A DNA stretch of 22,931 nt from a virus, in the IMG/VR virus record IMGVR_UViG_3300035070_000246, positions 1 to 22,931 of that record, one strand, 5' to 3'. This document shows, in pieces, positions 16,267-22,931 of this stretch. The number at the start of each line of letters is the position of its first letter. Position 1 is the stretch's first letter. Below the pieces are notes generated by a model. It ran no database searches, was not told the DNA's origin, and was given only the letters and a program-made list of their open reading frames with translations. The position numbers and the translations under genes were made by a program.

Positions 16267-17627
16267 TACACTCTCCTAGTGTAGAATCTACCGATCGCAA
16301 ACTCTGCTGCAATCTCTCTGATGGATTTATCAATGAGACTTCTTGGGTCTCTTTGACCGTTTGCCCAAGGTGGGGCACCTGCCCCGTCCTCGAACACCTG
16401 ATAAGGATCTCTCTGATAGGTATAACCTATACTTGGGAACCCTTTATTGGTTGCCATAATATCAGTTGCTCGTACACTCTCTGCAAAGCGCCCTGTTTGG
16501 TTTTGTAGGCTAGGGCTGTTCATATTCTTTCTTACAGTTTCGGGAAGCTCTTTGTTAATCGCTGCAAGTAAAGCTAGTGGTGCCCCCGCAACGCCTTTTT
16601 TAGCAGTAGTAGTTAAAGTTGTTTTATCACTATCTTTATACTGCTTTTTTGTTCCTTTCGGCTTCTTACTTTTAAGAGTTCCTTTACCTTTTGATCTTTT
16701 TACTTTTGTAGACTCTGTTCTGACTTTGGCCTTACGGCTTTTTCGTAAAGGACCAACAAAGTCTTCAATTATAATCTTTCTTCGCTTCTGTACAGATGAA
16801 TCCGAGCCTTCTATATAGGCCCATTCTTGACCAATTTGTTCGGCCGCTTTCTTTAGGGCTTTATTTAGCTCTAGTACCTCATTCTTTTCTTTAGAGGTAG
16901 AAGCTCGGTTAATTGCCTTACTCTCCATTTTTACACGAATAACGTCAAGAGGAGGGCCTTTATCATCTTTACCTATCTCGAAGGTTATTACTCCCGCAAG
17001 CTCGTCTATAACTTTGCTAGCTAGAGGGCTGAGGGTTTTGTTCCCATCGAACTTCCAGAGGGCTTGCTGTACTTTTGCTGCTCGTTGAAGAGAAACAGAG
17101 CTATCCTTTTCATGCCCTAAATCAAGAAAACCTTTTCTACTTGAGATTAGCTCTGCTCGACTCTCTTCTTTCCTACCACTGTTTAGCTCTCTTAGTTTTT
17201 TATTTAGAGCCTTAATTAGAGGTCTTTGTGCAACCTGTTTCATTCTTTTAAAAGTGTTAAACACGTTTGCACTTCTGCCGGGCTTTGCTGCTAGTACGAA
17301 CGTAAAGTTAAGGGAACCCCCTTGTAGCTCTGACGTTCTAGTCCATTTCTTGCCTGTTTTATCGAACTCTTTTGGGTGAAACTGCTTGTAAAGAGTTCTT
17401 ACCATTTTTCGCACTTCTTTGCGAACAATATCTCTAGTGCCCTGCGACAGTGTGCTTACACCCTCTCGGGCTTTCATTTCAGTCTCTACTTGTAAGATAA
17501 TGTCTTCGGCATCAAGTGTGAACTCGTGAATCTCATAGTTACTAATAAGTGTTCTGTATGCTTCTGAGCTTTTCTTAATGTCCTTCTCTATATCTTGTAA
17601 GACGCTTAGTAAGGATACTTTAGACAT
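16266..17627 (-). CDS. Large basic neck / tail-completion protein (453 residues)
   Basis: The C-terminal part (about 375-453) has NQTGRFAESVRATDI, QVFEDGAGAPPWANGQRDPRSLI and an IREIAAEF helix. It resembles HK97 gp10-like tail-completion or neck proteins, usually only 100-180 residues. The N-terminal 290 residues are helical and charged and are not recognised. Between residues about 295 and 332 there is a highly basic Lys/Arg stretch (KSRKAKVR, KVKRSKGKG, KSKKPKGTKK) that may touch DNA. It lies between the head-tail adaptor and the tail terminator, so a role at the head-tail junction is likely. No separate head-closure (stopper) gene is visible, so the extra N-terminal region might cover that job; this is speculation. 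It starts in a TAATG overlap with the adaptor and ends in another with the terminator gene. Confidence 0.75.
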   Translation of the reverse strand: MSKVSLLSVLQDIEKDIKKSSEAYRTLISNYEIHEFTLDAEDIILQVETEMKAREGVSTLSQGTRDIVRKEVRKMVRTLYKQFHPKEFDKTGKKWTRTSELQGGSLNFTFVLAAKPGRSANVFNTFKRMKQVAQRPLIKALNKKLRELNSGRKEESRAELISSRKGFLDLGHEKDSSVSLQRAAKVQQALWKFDGNKTLSPLASKVIDELAGVITFEIGKDDKGPPLDVIRVKMESKAINRASTSKEKNEVLELNKALKKAAEQIGQEWAYIEGSDSSVQKRRKIIIEDFVGPLRKSRKAKVRTESTKVKRSKGKGTLKSKKPKGTKKQYKDSDKTTLTTTAKKGVAGAPLALLAAINKELPETVRKNMNSPSLQNQTGRFAESVRATDIMATNKGFPSIGYTYQRDPYQVFEDGAGAPPWANGQRDPRSLIDKSIREIAAEFAIGRFYTRRV

Positions 17628-18214
17628 TAGAAGTTCTTATAAAGATCCAGTATACGTTTGATATGATCGGGGAAGCCTACATTGCCAGACTGCCCAGAAG
17701 TACCTTGGTTCTGGATGCTTGCGCCTGACAAAGTCTGACGCTGTTTATGTTCGTCTTTATGGTAGTACGAAATTAAGTCAATTACTGCTAACTTGAGGTC
17801 TGCTGGACAGGCTGAGTAGCCGCCTTTGTAAGTAACTTTAACAGCTCCTGGACCTTTTGCAAAGTTCTTGTATCCGTTCGATCCGTTACTGCGAAGAATC
17901 GAGTCAGTCTCAAAATCTACGTAGTAGTCTGAATCGTTTACAAGAGTAGCATAAGAAGATGAGATAGACTCTCTTTCTTCTACAGAAACTACGGAGTTAA
18001 GAGGTACCTCGTCTACAGAGACAGTATAGTTATCAAAATCTATATTGAAAGTCTCAGTTTTATTACTAGCAAAAAAGTCTACAAAAGTATTATTGCAGTA
18101 AGTTTTTACTAATTGACTCACGGAAGTGACTAATTCTTCAAGACGAACATCATCACCGAAACCAGTGATCTTTTTCGCTGTTTTGTAGTCGTCTAAAGTA
18201 ATTAAATTTGCCAT
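17627..18214 (-). CDS. Head-tail adaptor / connector protein (gp6-like)
   Basis: This 195-residue protein follows the capsid gene and resembles the HK97 gp6 / lambda-FII-position adaptor family that binds the portal ring. An N-terminal helical region (MANLITLDDYKTAKKITGF, then a helix with LEELVTSVSQLVKTYCN) is followed by strands such as FDNYTVSVDEVPLNSVVSVEE. The family-type closing segment is VKVTYKGGYSACPADLKLAVIDLISYY, a helix starting at the ...CPADLKLA motif. The C-terminus is a flexible Gln/Gly/Ser stretch and a short helix. The start has only a weak ribosome site, and a terminator hairpin lies just upstream after the capsid gene, so its level is expected to be far lower than the capsid. 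It is joined to the next gene by a TAATG overlap. Confidence 0.9.
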   Translation of the reverse strand: MANLITLDDYKTAKKITGFGDDVRLEELVTSVSQLVKTYCNNTFVDFFASNKTETFNIDFDNYTVSVDEVPLNSVVSVEERESISSSYATLVNDSDYYVDFETDSILRSNGSNGYKNFAKGPGAVKVTYKGGYSACPADLKLAVIDLISYYHKDEHKQRQTLSGASIQNQGTSGQSGNVGFPDHIKRILDLYKNF

Positions 18215-18230
18215 TTTCTATAAGTCCATT

Positions 18231-18271
18231 AGTAAAAACTTAGGGGAGCGAACTCCCCCTCGTTTTTTACT
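18231..18271. terminator. Bidirectional terminator-like hairpin after the capsid gene
   Basis: A GGGGAG/CTCCCC stem with a UUCG loop (18243-18258) is flanked by AGTAAAAA/TTTTTACT arms that can pair as an outer stem. Transcripts would end in a UUUUU tract on the minus strand (18238-18234), and a similar tract exists on the plus strand. No promoter is seen between it and the adaptor gene, so it probably acts as a partial terminator that lowers downstream expression. Confidence 0.85.
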
Positions 18272-18281
18272 CTTTATGCTA

Positions 18282-20192
18282 TTAAGCAGCTGGTCGAACC
18301 AATGAAGCACCAACACCAGAGATGATCTGGCTGAAGCCCATAGATTGGCTAGATACGATAGCTGTACGCTGGTTAGCAACTTCGTAGTCAGTCTCAACCT
18401 GCAAACCACCCAGACGTGGGATGATGAATGCGTCACGGTTAGCAACAACAGCGTCGCCGTCAACACCAAGCTGGTCACTTACTACAACTGGAGAGCCGTA
18501 GAAGTTAGCGATAGTACCAGTAATACGTGCAGCATTATCCATGCCTACCTGCTGGAACTCATCGAACTCGCCTTCTTGGAGCAGCTCGTTATAAGCACCA
18601 ACAGAAAGGATGTAAACCAGACGAGAAGGATCAACGCCAAGGTTGCCCAGAGCAGCACGACCTGCGATCAAGTCTTTACGACCCATAACAGCCTCAGCGC
18701 CTTCGTCAGTAGCAGAAGCATTGTCAAGAATATCTACGATAGTCTTTTCAACTTTCTTAGCCTGCGAGTGTGCAAGAGCGTTCATGATGATTGGCATTAC
18801 AGTAGCAACCATAACTTCATCAGTGTTGTTGTCGATAAACTGACCAGCGATCAAACGGTTAGTAGTCAGAGTAACATTACCCAGAGCGTACTCACCGTCA
18901 GTACCACCGCCATCAGCGATACGGTTACCATCAGTACCGATACCACCAGTGTTAGCAGCAGCCTGAGTTGGCTCCAAACCTACTGGGATAACAGTCTTCT
19001 GAGCAGTAACAGGCAGCTCTTCGAAGAAGTTAGCAGTACGGTAGTTCAAACGTACGTTCTCTTCGAACCGGTCGATAGCAGTTTGTTCAACAGCACCGGT
19101 GAAAGCAACGTTAGCCTTCTGGAGAGCAGCTTGACCAGTAGCAGTGTCTTCGAAAGACTTGCCTAGTACTTTAGCAACCATAGAAGCGTTCATAAACTCC
19201 TTACCGAAGCTAGACATATCGCCTGACTTCTGGCCACGGCCAGAGAAGTCGCGCTTGCTGTTACGCATAGCTTCCATCTCTGAAGCGTGCTCTTTAAGGG
19301 CAGACTCATACTTCTCTACTACTTCAGCCATGTTAGCATCTTTAGCAGTTAGTTCTTTTTGCATATCAGCTTCGAGAGCTTCAACGCCAGTTTTAACACC
19401 AGTTTCGATGCTTGATTTGATTGATTCAGCTTCAGCAGCTTTAGCAGCGTCTGCGTCTTGAGCGGCTTTTTCAGCTGCTTTTTGCTCGGCCTGCTTCATT
19501 GCGATTTTAGCAGCAGTTTCGTCTGCAACCTGCTTCGCAAAAGCTTCCAAGTCGATTTGATTCTTGTCCATTTTGATCTCCTGATCTGCGGAATTAAGTT
19601 CCGCGCTTTTCGGTGTGTGGTCACTAGCTATATTTGAAGAAGTATCTTCGTCCTTAGCCAGAGACTGACCGGCTAGATCTACACGATTAGTGAAAGTTTT
19701 TTTGAATTCGTCGTATTCCTCAGAGGAATCAAACGACTTCGCGAGCGAAAAAGTAGCTGCCTGATTGCAGGGTACCGATACAACCGATACTTCAAACAAC
19801 TCAGCGTCCTTAATCATTAGTCCGTCAGTTTCTTTTAGGTAGTCCGCGTCCTTGACTTTGAAACCGACGGAAAAGGCTCCAAGGACACCGTCTTTAACGA
19901 GTTCAGCGACATTGCCAGGGGCATTTTTGCTGATCTTACATTCGAGTTCTAAACCATTTGGTCCTGCTTTCATACCTGTGGCTCGACCAATTGGTCTGTC
20001 ATAGTCATGATTGAACAGAATAATTGGATTCTTCTCAAAGTTTTGTAATCCACCTTTAGTCCAAGCCTCAGCTGAGATTGTATCGCCTGCGCGATCAAAA
20101 TCTGCTGTACTAGCCATACCACGGATCATTACTGATCCATCGTCTGATTCTGCGGCTTTGAAAGTAGATGTTAGATTAAAAATCTTATTCAT
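18282..20192 (-). CDS. Prohead protease - scaffold (delta) - HK97-fold major capsid protein fusion
   Basis: This 636-residue ORF joins three parts. Residues 1-165 are the HK97 prohead protease (U35/S78 family): FNHDYDRPIG with likely catalytic H62, GAFSVGFK with S108, and ELFEVSVVSVP with E131/E134. A linker (165-207) leads to an acidic/Ala-rich coiled-coil scaffold or delta domain (about 208-312), then the HK97-fold capsid (about 325-636) with TAIDRFEENVRLNYRTANFFEELPV and the C-terminal GGLQVETDYEVANQRTA segment. Cleavage near the coiled-coil/capsid border is inferred. The first ATG has only a weak GAGA site, whereas the internal ATG at 19571 (residue 208) has AGGAG six bases upstream. Two products are therefore likely: a rare full-length form and an abundant scaffold-capsid form of 429 residues. 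Codon choice also becomes more like that of highly expressed genes in the capsid part. Confidence 0.96.
   Translation of the reverse strand: MNKIFNLTSTFKAAESDDGSVMIRGMASTADFDRAGDTISAEAWTKGGLQNFEKNPIILFNHDYDRPIGRATGMKAGPNGLELECKISKNAPGNVAELVKDGVLGAFSVGFKVKDADYLKETDGLMIKDAELFEVSVVSVPCNQAATFSLAKSFDSSEEYDEFKKTFTNRVDLAGQSLAKDEDTSSNIASDHTPKSAELNSADQEIKMDKNQIDLEAFAKQVADETAAKIAMKQAEQKAAEKAAQDADAAKAAEAESIKSSIETGVKTGVEALEADMQKELTAKDANMAEVVEKYESALKEHASEMEAMRNSKRDFSGRGQKSGDMSSFGKEFMNASMVAKVLGKSFEDTATGQAALQKANVAFTGAVEQTAIDRFEENVRLNYRTANFFEELPVTAQKTVIPVGLEPTQAAANTGGIGTDGNRIADGGGTDGEYALGNVTLTTNRLIAGQFIDNNTDEVMVATVMPIIMNALAHSQAKKVEKTIVDILDNASATDEGAEAVMGRKDLIAGRAALGNLGVDPSRLVYILSVGAYNELLQEGEFDEFQQVGMDNAARITGTIANFYGSPVVVSDQLGVDGDAVVANRDAFIIPRLGGLQVETDYEVANQRTAIVSSQSMGFSQIISGVGASLVRPAA
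19569..19582 (-). promoter_or_regulatory. Internal ribosome-binding site and start for scaffold-capsid
   Basis: AGGAG, then a six-base spacer and ATG (19571-19569) sit in frame inside the protease-capsid ORF, at codon 208, exactly where the coiled-coil scaffold begins (MDKNQIDLEAF). This would yield a 429-residue product ending at 18282. The outer start at 20192 has a much weaker site, so internal initiation should dominate. Confidence 0.85.
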
Positions 20193-20193
20193 A

Positions 20194-20484
20194 TTATTTC
20201 TCTACAGTACTTGCCCTGAGTGCTTCTAAAGGGTCTTTGCTTTCCTCTACAGGTTCATCCTGTGGAGGGTTTAGTGCTAATGCACAGAGTTCTTTTTCTG
20301 CGCTTTGTACTTTGGTTATGAAAGAACCCCAAGTATTAAAATACTTCTTCCAGGTTCTTCGTAAAACTGCGTCTGGCTTTCCACTTGGGTACTTATCCTG
20401 CACCCCTTTATAACTAGAAGGTATCTCACCTATCTCTGCAAACCATACTGCGGCCTTTCTTACTATTCTGTCTTTTGTGTTCAT
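20194..20484 (-). CDS. Hypothetical 96-residue protein between portal and capsid genes
   Basis: I do not recognise a family. The protein is helical and basic at the N-terminus (KDRIVRKAAVWFAEIGEIP), has several Trp/Tyr residues in the middle (RRTWKKYFNTWGSF) and an acidic C-terminal tail (EPVEESKDPLEALR). It has no signal or membrane segment. It begins in an ATGA overlap with the portal stop, and its stop lies one base before the capsid ORF start (TAATATG), so it is translationally linked to both. It is therefore probably made in head assembly and could be a small head or packaging accessory. The gene is real on context; the function is unknown. Confidence 0.75.
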   Translation of the reverse strand: MNTKDRIVRKAAVWFAEIGEIPSSYKGVQDKYPSGKPDAVLRRTWKKYFNTWGSFITKVQSAEKELCALALNPPQDEPVEESKDPLEALRASTVEK

Positions 20485-21668
20485 TCTTCCTCTTCTGGAG
20501 GCCTACCGCCTTCATCTGGGTTAGCTGCTGAACCTGCAATATTTGCAGGAACTCGTATATCGTTTGCATCATCTCTAGTATCGTACCCAAGAGCTTCGCG
20601 AGCTTCGTTCGGGCTAATGATACCGCCATTCACCAATGAGGTGTAGTAGGCTGATGCGTCACGTAACTCGGGCTGCAAAGCAGGCACTCCGGTTACGTCT
20701 TCTACAATCTCAAAACCAAAGTAGCGAGAGAGTGCTGAATTTAATTTGTTAATATTTGTCAGTATAGTCTCTAAGTAATACAGACGCATATTCGGGCGAA
20801 TATTTGCGTTATTTCCAGAGTCTAGTAGGATTGGTGGGACACCGATTGCTTTCAGAATAATCTTTTCGTTTTCTGCAATAGCTGCTTGAAAGTCTAACTC
20901 TTTAAAGTTTACATTTGAGATCTTATCAACCTCTAAGCCGCCATCAAGGATTAAAGGATTACGACCCCCGGCATCAGGGCGGTAGCGAGCTTGCCAAGAA
21001 GTCATCATACGCTCTTTGATTTTCTCTGAAAGAGTGTTTGGTGACTTTAGTACTAAACCAGGAACTGCTCCGTTCTCGAAAAACTTATCCTGAAACTTTC
21101 TCATACGAGTCATAAGCATCATAGTTCGAGTTGCAGGCTTCAGTCGAGATACACCACGGAATACATCGTGGAAAGAGTTTTCTTTAATGTGGATAACTTC
21201 TTGAGGAGAATAATCAATATCATTATAGCTATACTTTTCAATATAGGTCTTTGGATCTCCATGAATTACTACATCATCGGCTGGTAAGTGGTAAAGGTGC
21301 GCTCCATCAAAGTAGATAAAGATGTTGCCATCAAGAAGTAAGTCTGTGAAAAGATTACGTCTAAATGTGCTAATGTCTTGGAAAGGGTTGGGCTCTTTTG
21401 AAAGAAGTAGCTCAACTTTTGATCGCTTAACGCCTTTAACAACGCCAGGCATTGCAATAGGCTTAACAGTAGTGCGTATACCCGCAGAGTCATCAACTAC
21501 CATGTTTACGGCTCGGTTTACTACTTCGAGTTCTTCATAGTAAAACTCGTAACTGCCTGTATGCTCTCTAGAAGATTCAACATTATTACCCACCCACATC
21601 TGTATAGGATTGAGTTTTTCCTCAACCTCTACAGGAGCTTTCTTTTCAAAAGGATTATACCAGGCCAT
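20481..21668 (-). CDS. Portal protein, HK97 family
   Basis: This 395-residue protein forms the dodecameric ring at the DNA-entry vertex. It shows the HK97-type portal pattern: EVVNRAVNMVVDDSAGI in the N-terminal part, LFTDLLLDGNIFIYFDG (wing region), SPQEVIHIKENSF, a stem-helix region around KFQDKFFENGAVPGLVLKSPN, and the conserved FKELDFQAAIAENEKIILKAIGVPPILLD segment (about residues 250-290). The C-terminus has the typical VNGGIISPNEAREALGYD motif (about 350-365) and ends in an acidic Glu-rich tail. Its length is usual for the family. It overlaps the HNH gene by 14 bases, has an AAAGAG-type ribosome site, and its TGA overlaps the next ATG. Confidence 0.97.
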   Translation of the reverse strand: MAWYNPFEKKAPVEVEEKLNPIQMWVGNNVESSREHTGSYEFYYEELEVVNRAVNMVVDDSAGIRTTVKPIAMPGVVKGVKRSKVELLLSKEPNPFQDISTFRRNLFTDLLLDGNIFIYFDGAHLYHLPADDVVIHGDPKTYIEKYSYNDIDYSPQEVIHIKENSFHDVFRGVSRLKPATRTMMLMTRMRKFQDKFFENGAVPGLVLKSPNTLSEKIKERMMTSWQARYRPDAGGRNPLILDGGLEVDKISNVNFKELDFQAAIAENEKIILKAIGVPPILLDSGNNANIRPNMRLYYLETILTNINKLNSALSRYFGFEIVEDVTGVPALQPELRDASAYYTSLVNGGIISPNEAREALGYDTRDDANDIRVPANIAGSAANPDEGGRPPEEEE

Positions 21669-22020
21669 GTTTTTCTCTTTGAATCTCTACCCAGCGCATC
21701 TGCTTTTTTGCAGTTCCGAGAGCAGGATCTTTTCCGTAAATTTTATGTAGTGCTAAATGATGGTGATGACACAAAGTCACTGTATGGTCATATAGCTCGG
21801 CACTATGTTCTTCAATGAAGTCATCCCTGAGTGCTTGTATATAGTCAGGGTTCAGTTTGTTTTTTGTAAGCCACTGGTTTAGGAGCGGTGTCAAACTATA
21901 AAAATGGTGGAAATCAAGTTGCTCTGTCTCGCCACAAATACGACACTCTGTCCCTTTCTCGTACTTGGACTTTGCCTTGTCTCGTACATACTTTACTGCG
22001 TCACGTTTTAGTTTAGGCAT
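21655..22020 (-). CDS. HNH endonuclease
   Basis: This 121-residue protein has a compact HNH core: CRIC (C26, C29), FHH (H38/H39) after LDF, and TLCHHHHLALH (C84, H85-H88, H92) after a helical spacer. HNH proteins next to the large terminase are common in cos-type phages and are needed with terminase for cos cleavage (for example HK97 gp74), so a packaging role is the leading idea. The alternative is a free-standing homing endonuclease. The second metal pair is Cys/His rather than CxxC, as in some related families. It is the first gene after promoter P1, has a GGAAAG ribosome site, and overlaps the portal gene by 14 bases. No small terminase is in the window. Confidence 0.92.
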   Translation of the reverse strand: MPKLKRDAVKYVRDKAKSKYEKGTECRICGETEQLDFHHFYSLTPLLNQWLTKNKLNPDYIQALRDDFIEEHSAELYDHTVTLCHHHHLALHKIYGKDPALGTAKKQMRWVEIQREKHGLV

Positions 22021-22053
22021 TTTCTTTCCGGTTCTTCATTTTTCATTAGAAGA

Positions 22054-22082
22054 ATTATATCGAGTTTAAGGTAACTTGTCAA
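22054..22082 (-). promoter_or_regulatory. Consensus sigma70 promoter P1
   Basis: TTGACA (22077-22082), a 17-base spacer and TATAAT (22054-22059) are a perfect consensus match. It lies 25 bases after the terminase stop and drives HNH, portal, capsid and the genes beyond. The bases after the -10 box (TATAATTCT then TAATG) are also alike in P3. Confidence 0.9.
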
Positions 22083-22106
22083 TAACTATTTTTCCGTAGG
22101 TCATCG

Positions 22107-22931
22107 CTAGAAGGATACATTTGCAGTAACAAATGAGTATAGTGCGTAGCGAAGTGCGTCTGCCATGTGCGATGCCATGTTATGTTTCGGTTTTTCCTTT
22201 ATAAGATTCGGATTTGGATCCCACTGATACGCGTCTACACACGAGAGCGATTCCTTCGCAGCTTGATCAACAAAGAGGGAGTCGTTGTCGATAATGGCTG
22301 CAACATGGCCAATTCCATCGATGATAGATTTCTTCGCGTTAATAGTTGATATTCCATAGTTCTGCGCGAAATCGAACCTTGTTTGTTGAGCAGCTGAGTC
22401 AATATAAATATAATCAATATCCCAACGATCAATGAGTTTTTGGATCTGTTCTGCATGCTGGTCTGTGGTTCTCTCGTTATTAAAATACTCGTCTAGTAAA
22501 TAGAACTTCTCGGTGTCCCAATCATAAGCAAGTACACACATTGCCGTTGGGTCTCTAAAACCAACATCCAGGCCCGCAAATACGTCCATCTTGCTAGTAT
22601 CAAAGTTAGCTAGGTCTTGTACCTGAGTCTCAAAGTTAAAGTTCCAGATCTGACCTTCATAAGTATTAAAGTCGGCCTCGTACTCCTGCTTAAACTCTGC
22701 CTCTGACATAGACTTTCGTGCTTCTGAAATATCGCTCTCAGACATACGCGGATTATCTTTATAAGTTGCACGAATACTGCACCACTCTGGAAACTCATCT
22801 GAAAAGCCTCGCATGAAGAACTCAGAGAACCAGTTATTGCGTCCCCGTGGGGTAGAGATAAAAATTGCTTTTGAATTTGGTTTATCTAGGGTAGGTCGGA
22901 GTGCTACGTTGAAAGCGTCTCTGCCATCTGC
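22107..22931 (-). CDS. terL: Terminase large subunit, C-terminal part (5' end outside window)
   Basis: The frame is open to the right edge, giving 274 residues of the C-terminal half; the ATPase Walker motifs lie outside the window. The fragment keeps the ATPase coupling motif ISTPRGRNNW (fragment residues 25-34). It also holds the whole RNase H-like nuclease domain, with the expected acidic residues D122 (GLDVGFRDP), D178 (YIYIDSA) and D258 (HMADALRYALYSF). It cuts concatemeric DNA and powers packaging through the portal. An ATG at 22814 is internal and not the real start, because the frame continues upstream with the STPRG motif. It is followed by P1, so later genes can be transcribed independently. 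Confidence 0.97.
   Translation of the reverse strand, partial: ADGRDAFNVALRPTLDKPNSKAIFISTPRGRNNWFSEFFMRGFSDEFPEWCSIRATYKDNPRMSESDISEARKSMSEAEFKQEYEADFNTYEGQIWNFNFETQVQDLANFDTSKMDVFAGLDVGFRDPTAMCVLAYDWDTEKFYLLDEYFNNERTTDQHAEQIQKLIDRWDIDYIYIDSAAQQTRFDFAQNYGISTINAKKSIIDGIGHVAAIIDNDSLFVDQAAKESLSCVDAYQWDPNPNLIKEKPKHNMASHMADALRYALYSFVTANVSF

Noticed and set aside
18345-19166. Plus-strand open frame of 273 codons opposite the capsid gene
   Set aside because: It is the complement of strongly conserved capsid coding sequence. Its composition (Ser/Thr/Val-rich, no motif) is what an antisense shadow of a codon-biased gene gives.
22107-22814. Complete 235-residue gene starting at the ATG at 22814
   Set aside because: The frame continues to the window edge with the conserved STPRG terminase motif, so this is a fragment of a longer terL.
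1-22931. tRNA genes, CRISPR arrays, insertion sequences, attachment sites
   Set aside because: No cloverleaf-like sequence, regularly spaced repeats, transposase or integrase-like sequence was seen. A prophage state cannot be judged from this window.

Overview
The window is a stretch of the late structural region of a tailed double-stranded DNA phage or prophage with a long, flexible (siphovirus) tail. All 19 recognisable genes lie on the minus strand, so transcription and the functional order run from high to low coordinates. I see no host genes, tRNA, insertion sequence or CRISPR array. The base composition is moderately AT-rich. Shine-Dalgarno sites are strong and sigma70-type promoters are close to consensus, which fits a Gram-negative host, probably a gammaproteobacterium. 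The exact host cannot be read from the sequence.

The layout in transcription order is as follows. (1) Packaging and head, 22931-18282: terminase large subunit (its start lies outside the window), a small HNH endonuclease, an HK97-type portal, a 96-residue protein of unknown function, and a single ORF that fuses prohead protease, scaffold (delta) domain and HK97-fold major capsid protein. (2) Connector and tail tube, 18214-14601: head-tail adaptor, a large basic neck or tail-completion protein, tail terminator and major tail protein. (3) Lambda-type tail, 14431-1184: tail chaperones G and G-T joined by a -1 frameshift, tape measure, then M-, L-, K-, I- and J-like tip proteins in the same order as in lambda. 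(4) Post-J accessory genes, 1184-1: a coupled 66-residue protein, a 111-residue structural-like protein and the N-terminal 192 residues of a repeat-containing tail fibre that runs off the left edge.

The control signals between genes are the most unusual part. Three near-perfect sigma70 promoters, each with a 17-base spacer, sit at module boundaries: after terL, after the tail tube gene, and before the 111-residue gene. The last has a perfect 7+7 palindrome over its -35 box. Two bidirectional UUCG-loop terminators follow the two most abundant structural products, capsid and tail tube. Seven gene junctions share the same five-base TAATG stop/start overlap. The capsid ORF carries a strong internal ribosome-binding site exactly where the scaffold-capsid part begins. 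The G/G-T junction has an A AAT TTT slippery heptamer followed, eight bases on, by a perfect 9-bp stem-loop.

The proteins work together as packaging motor and portal, self-processed HK97 shell, neck, tube assembled around the tape measure with the G/G-T chaperones, and a lambda-like tip. The L and J tip proteins both carry inserted domains that look glycan-binding, which suggests adaptation to a carbohydrate receptor.
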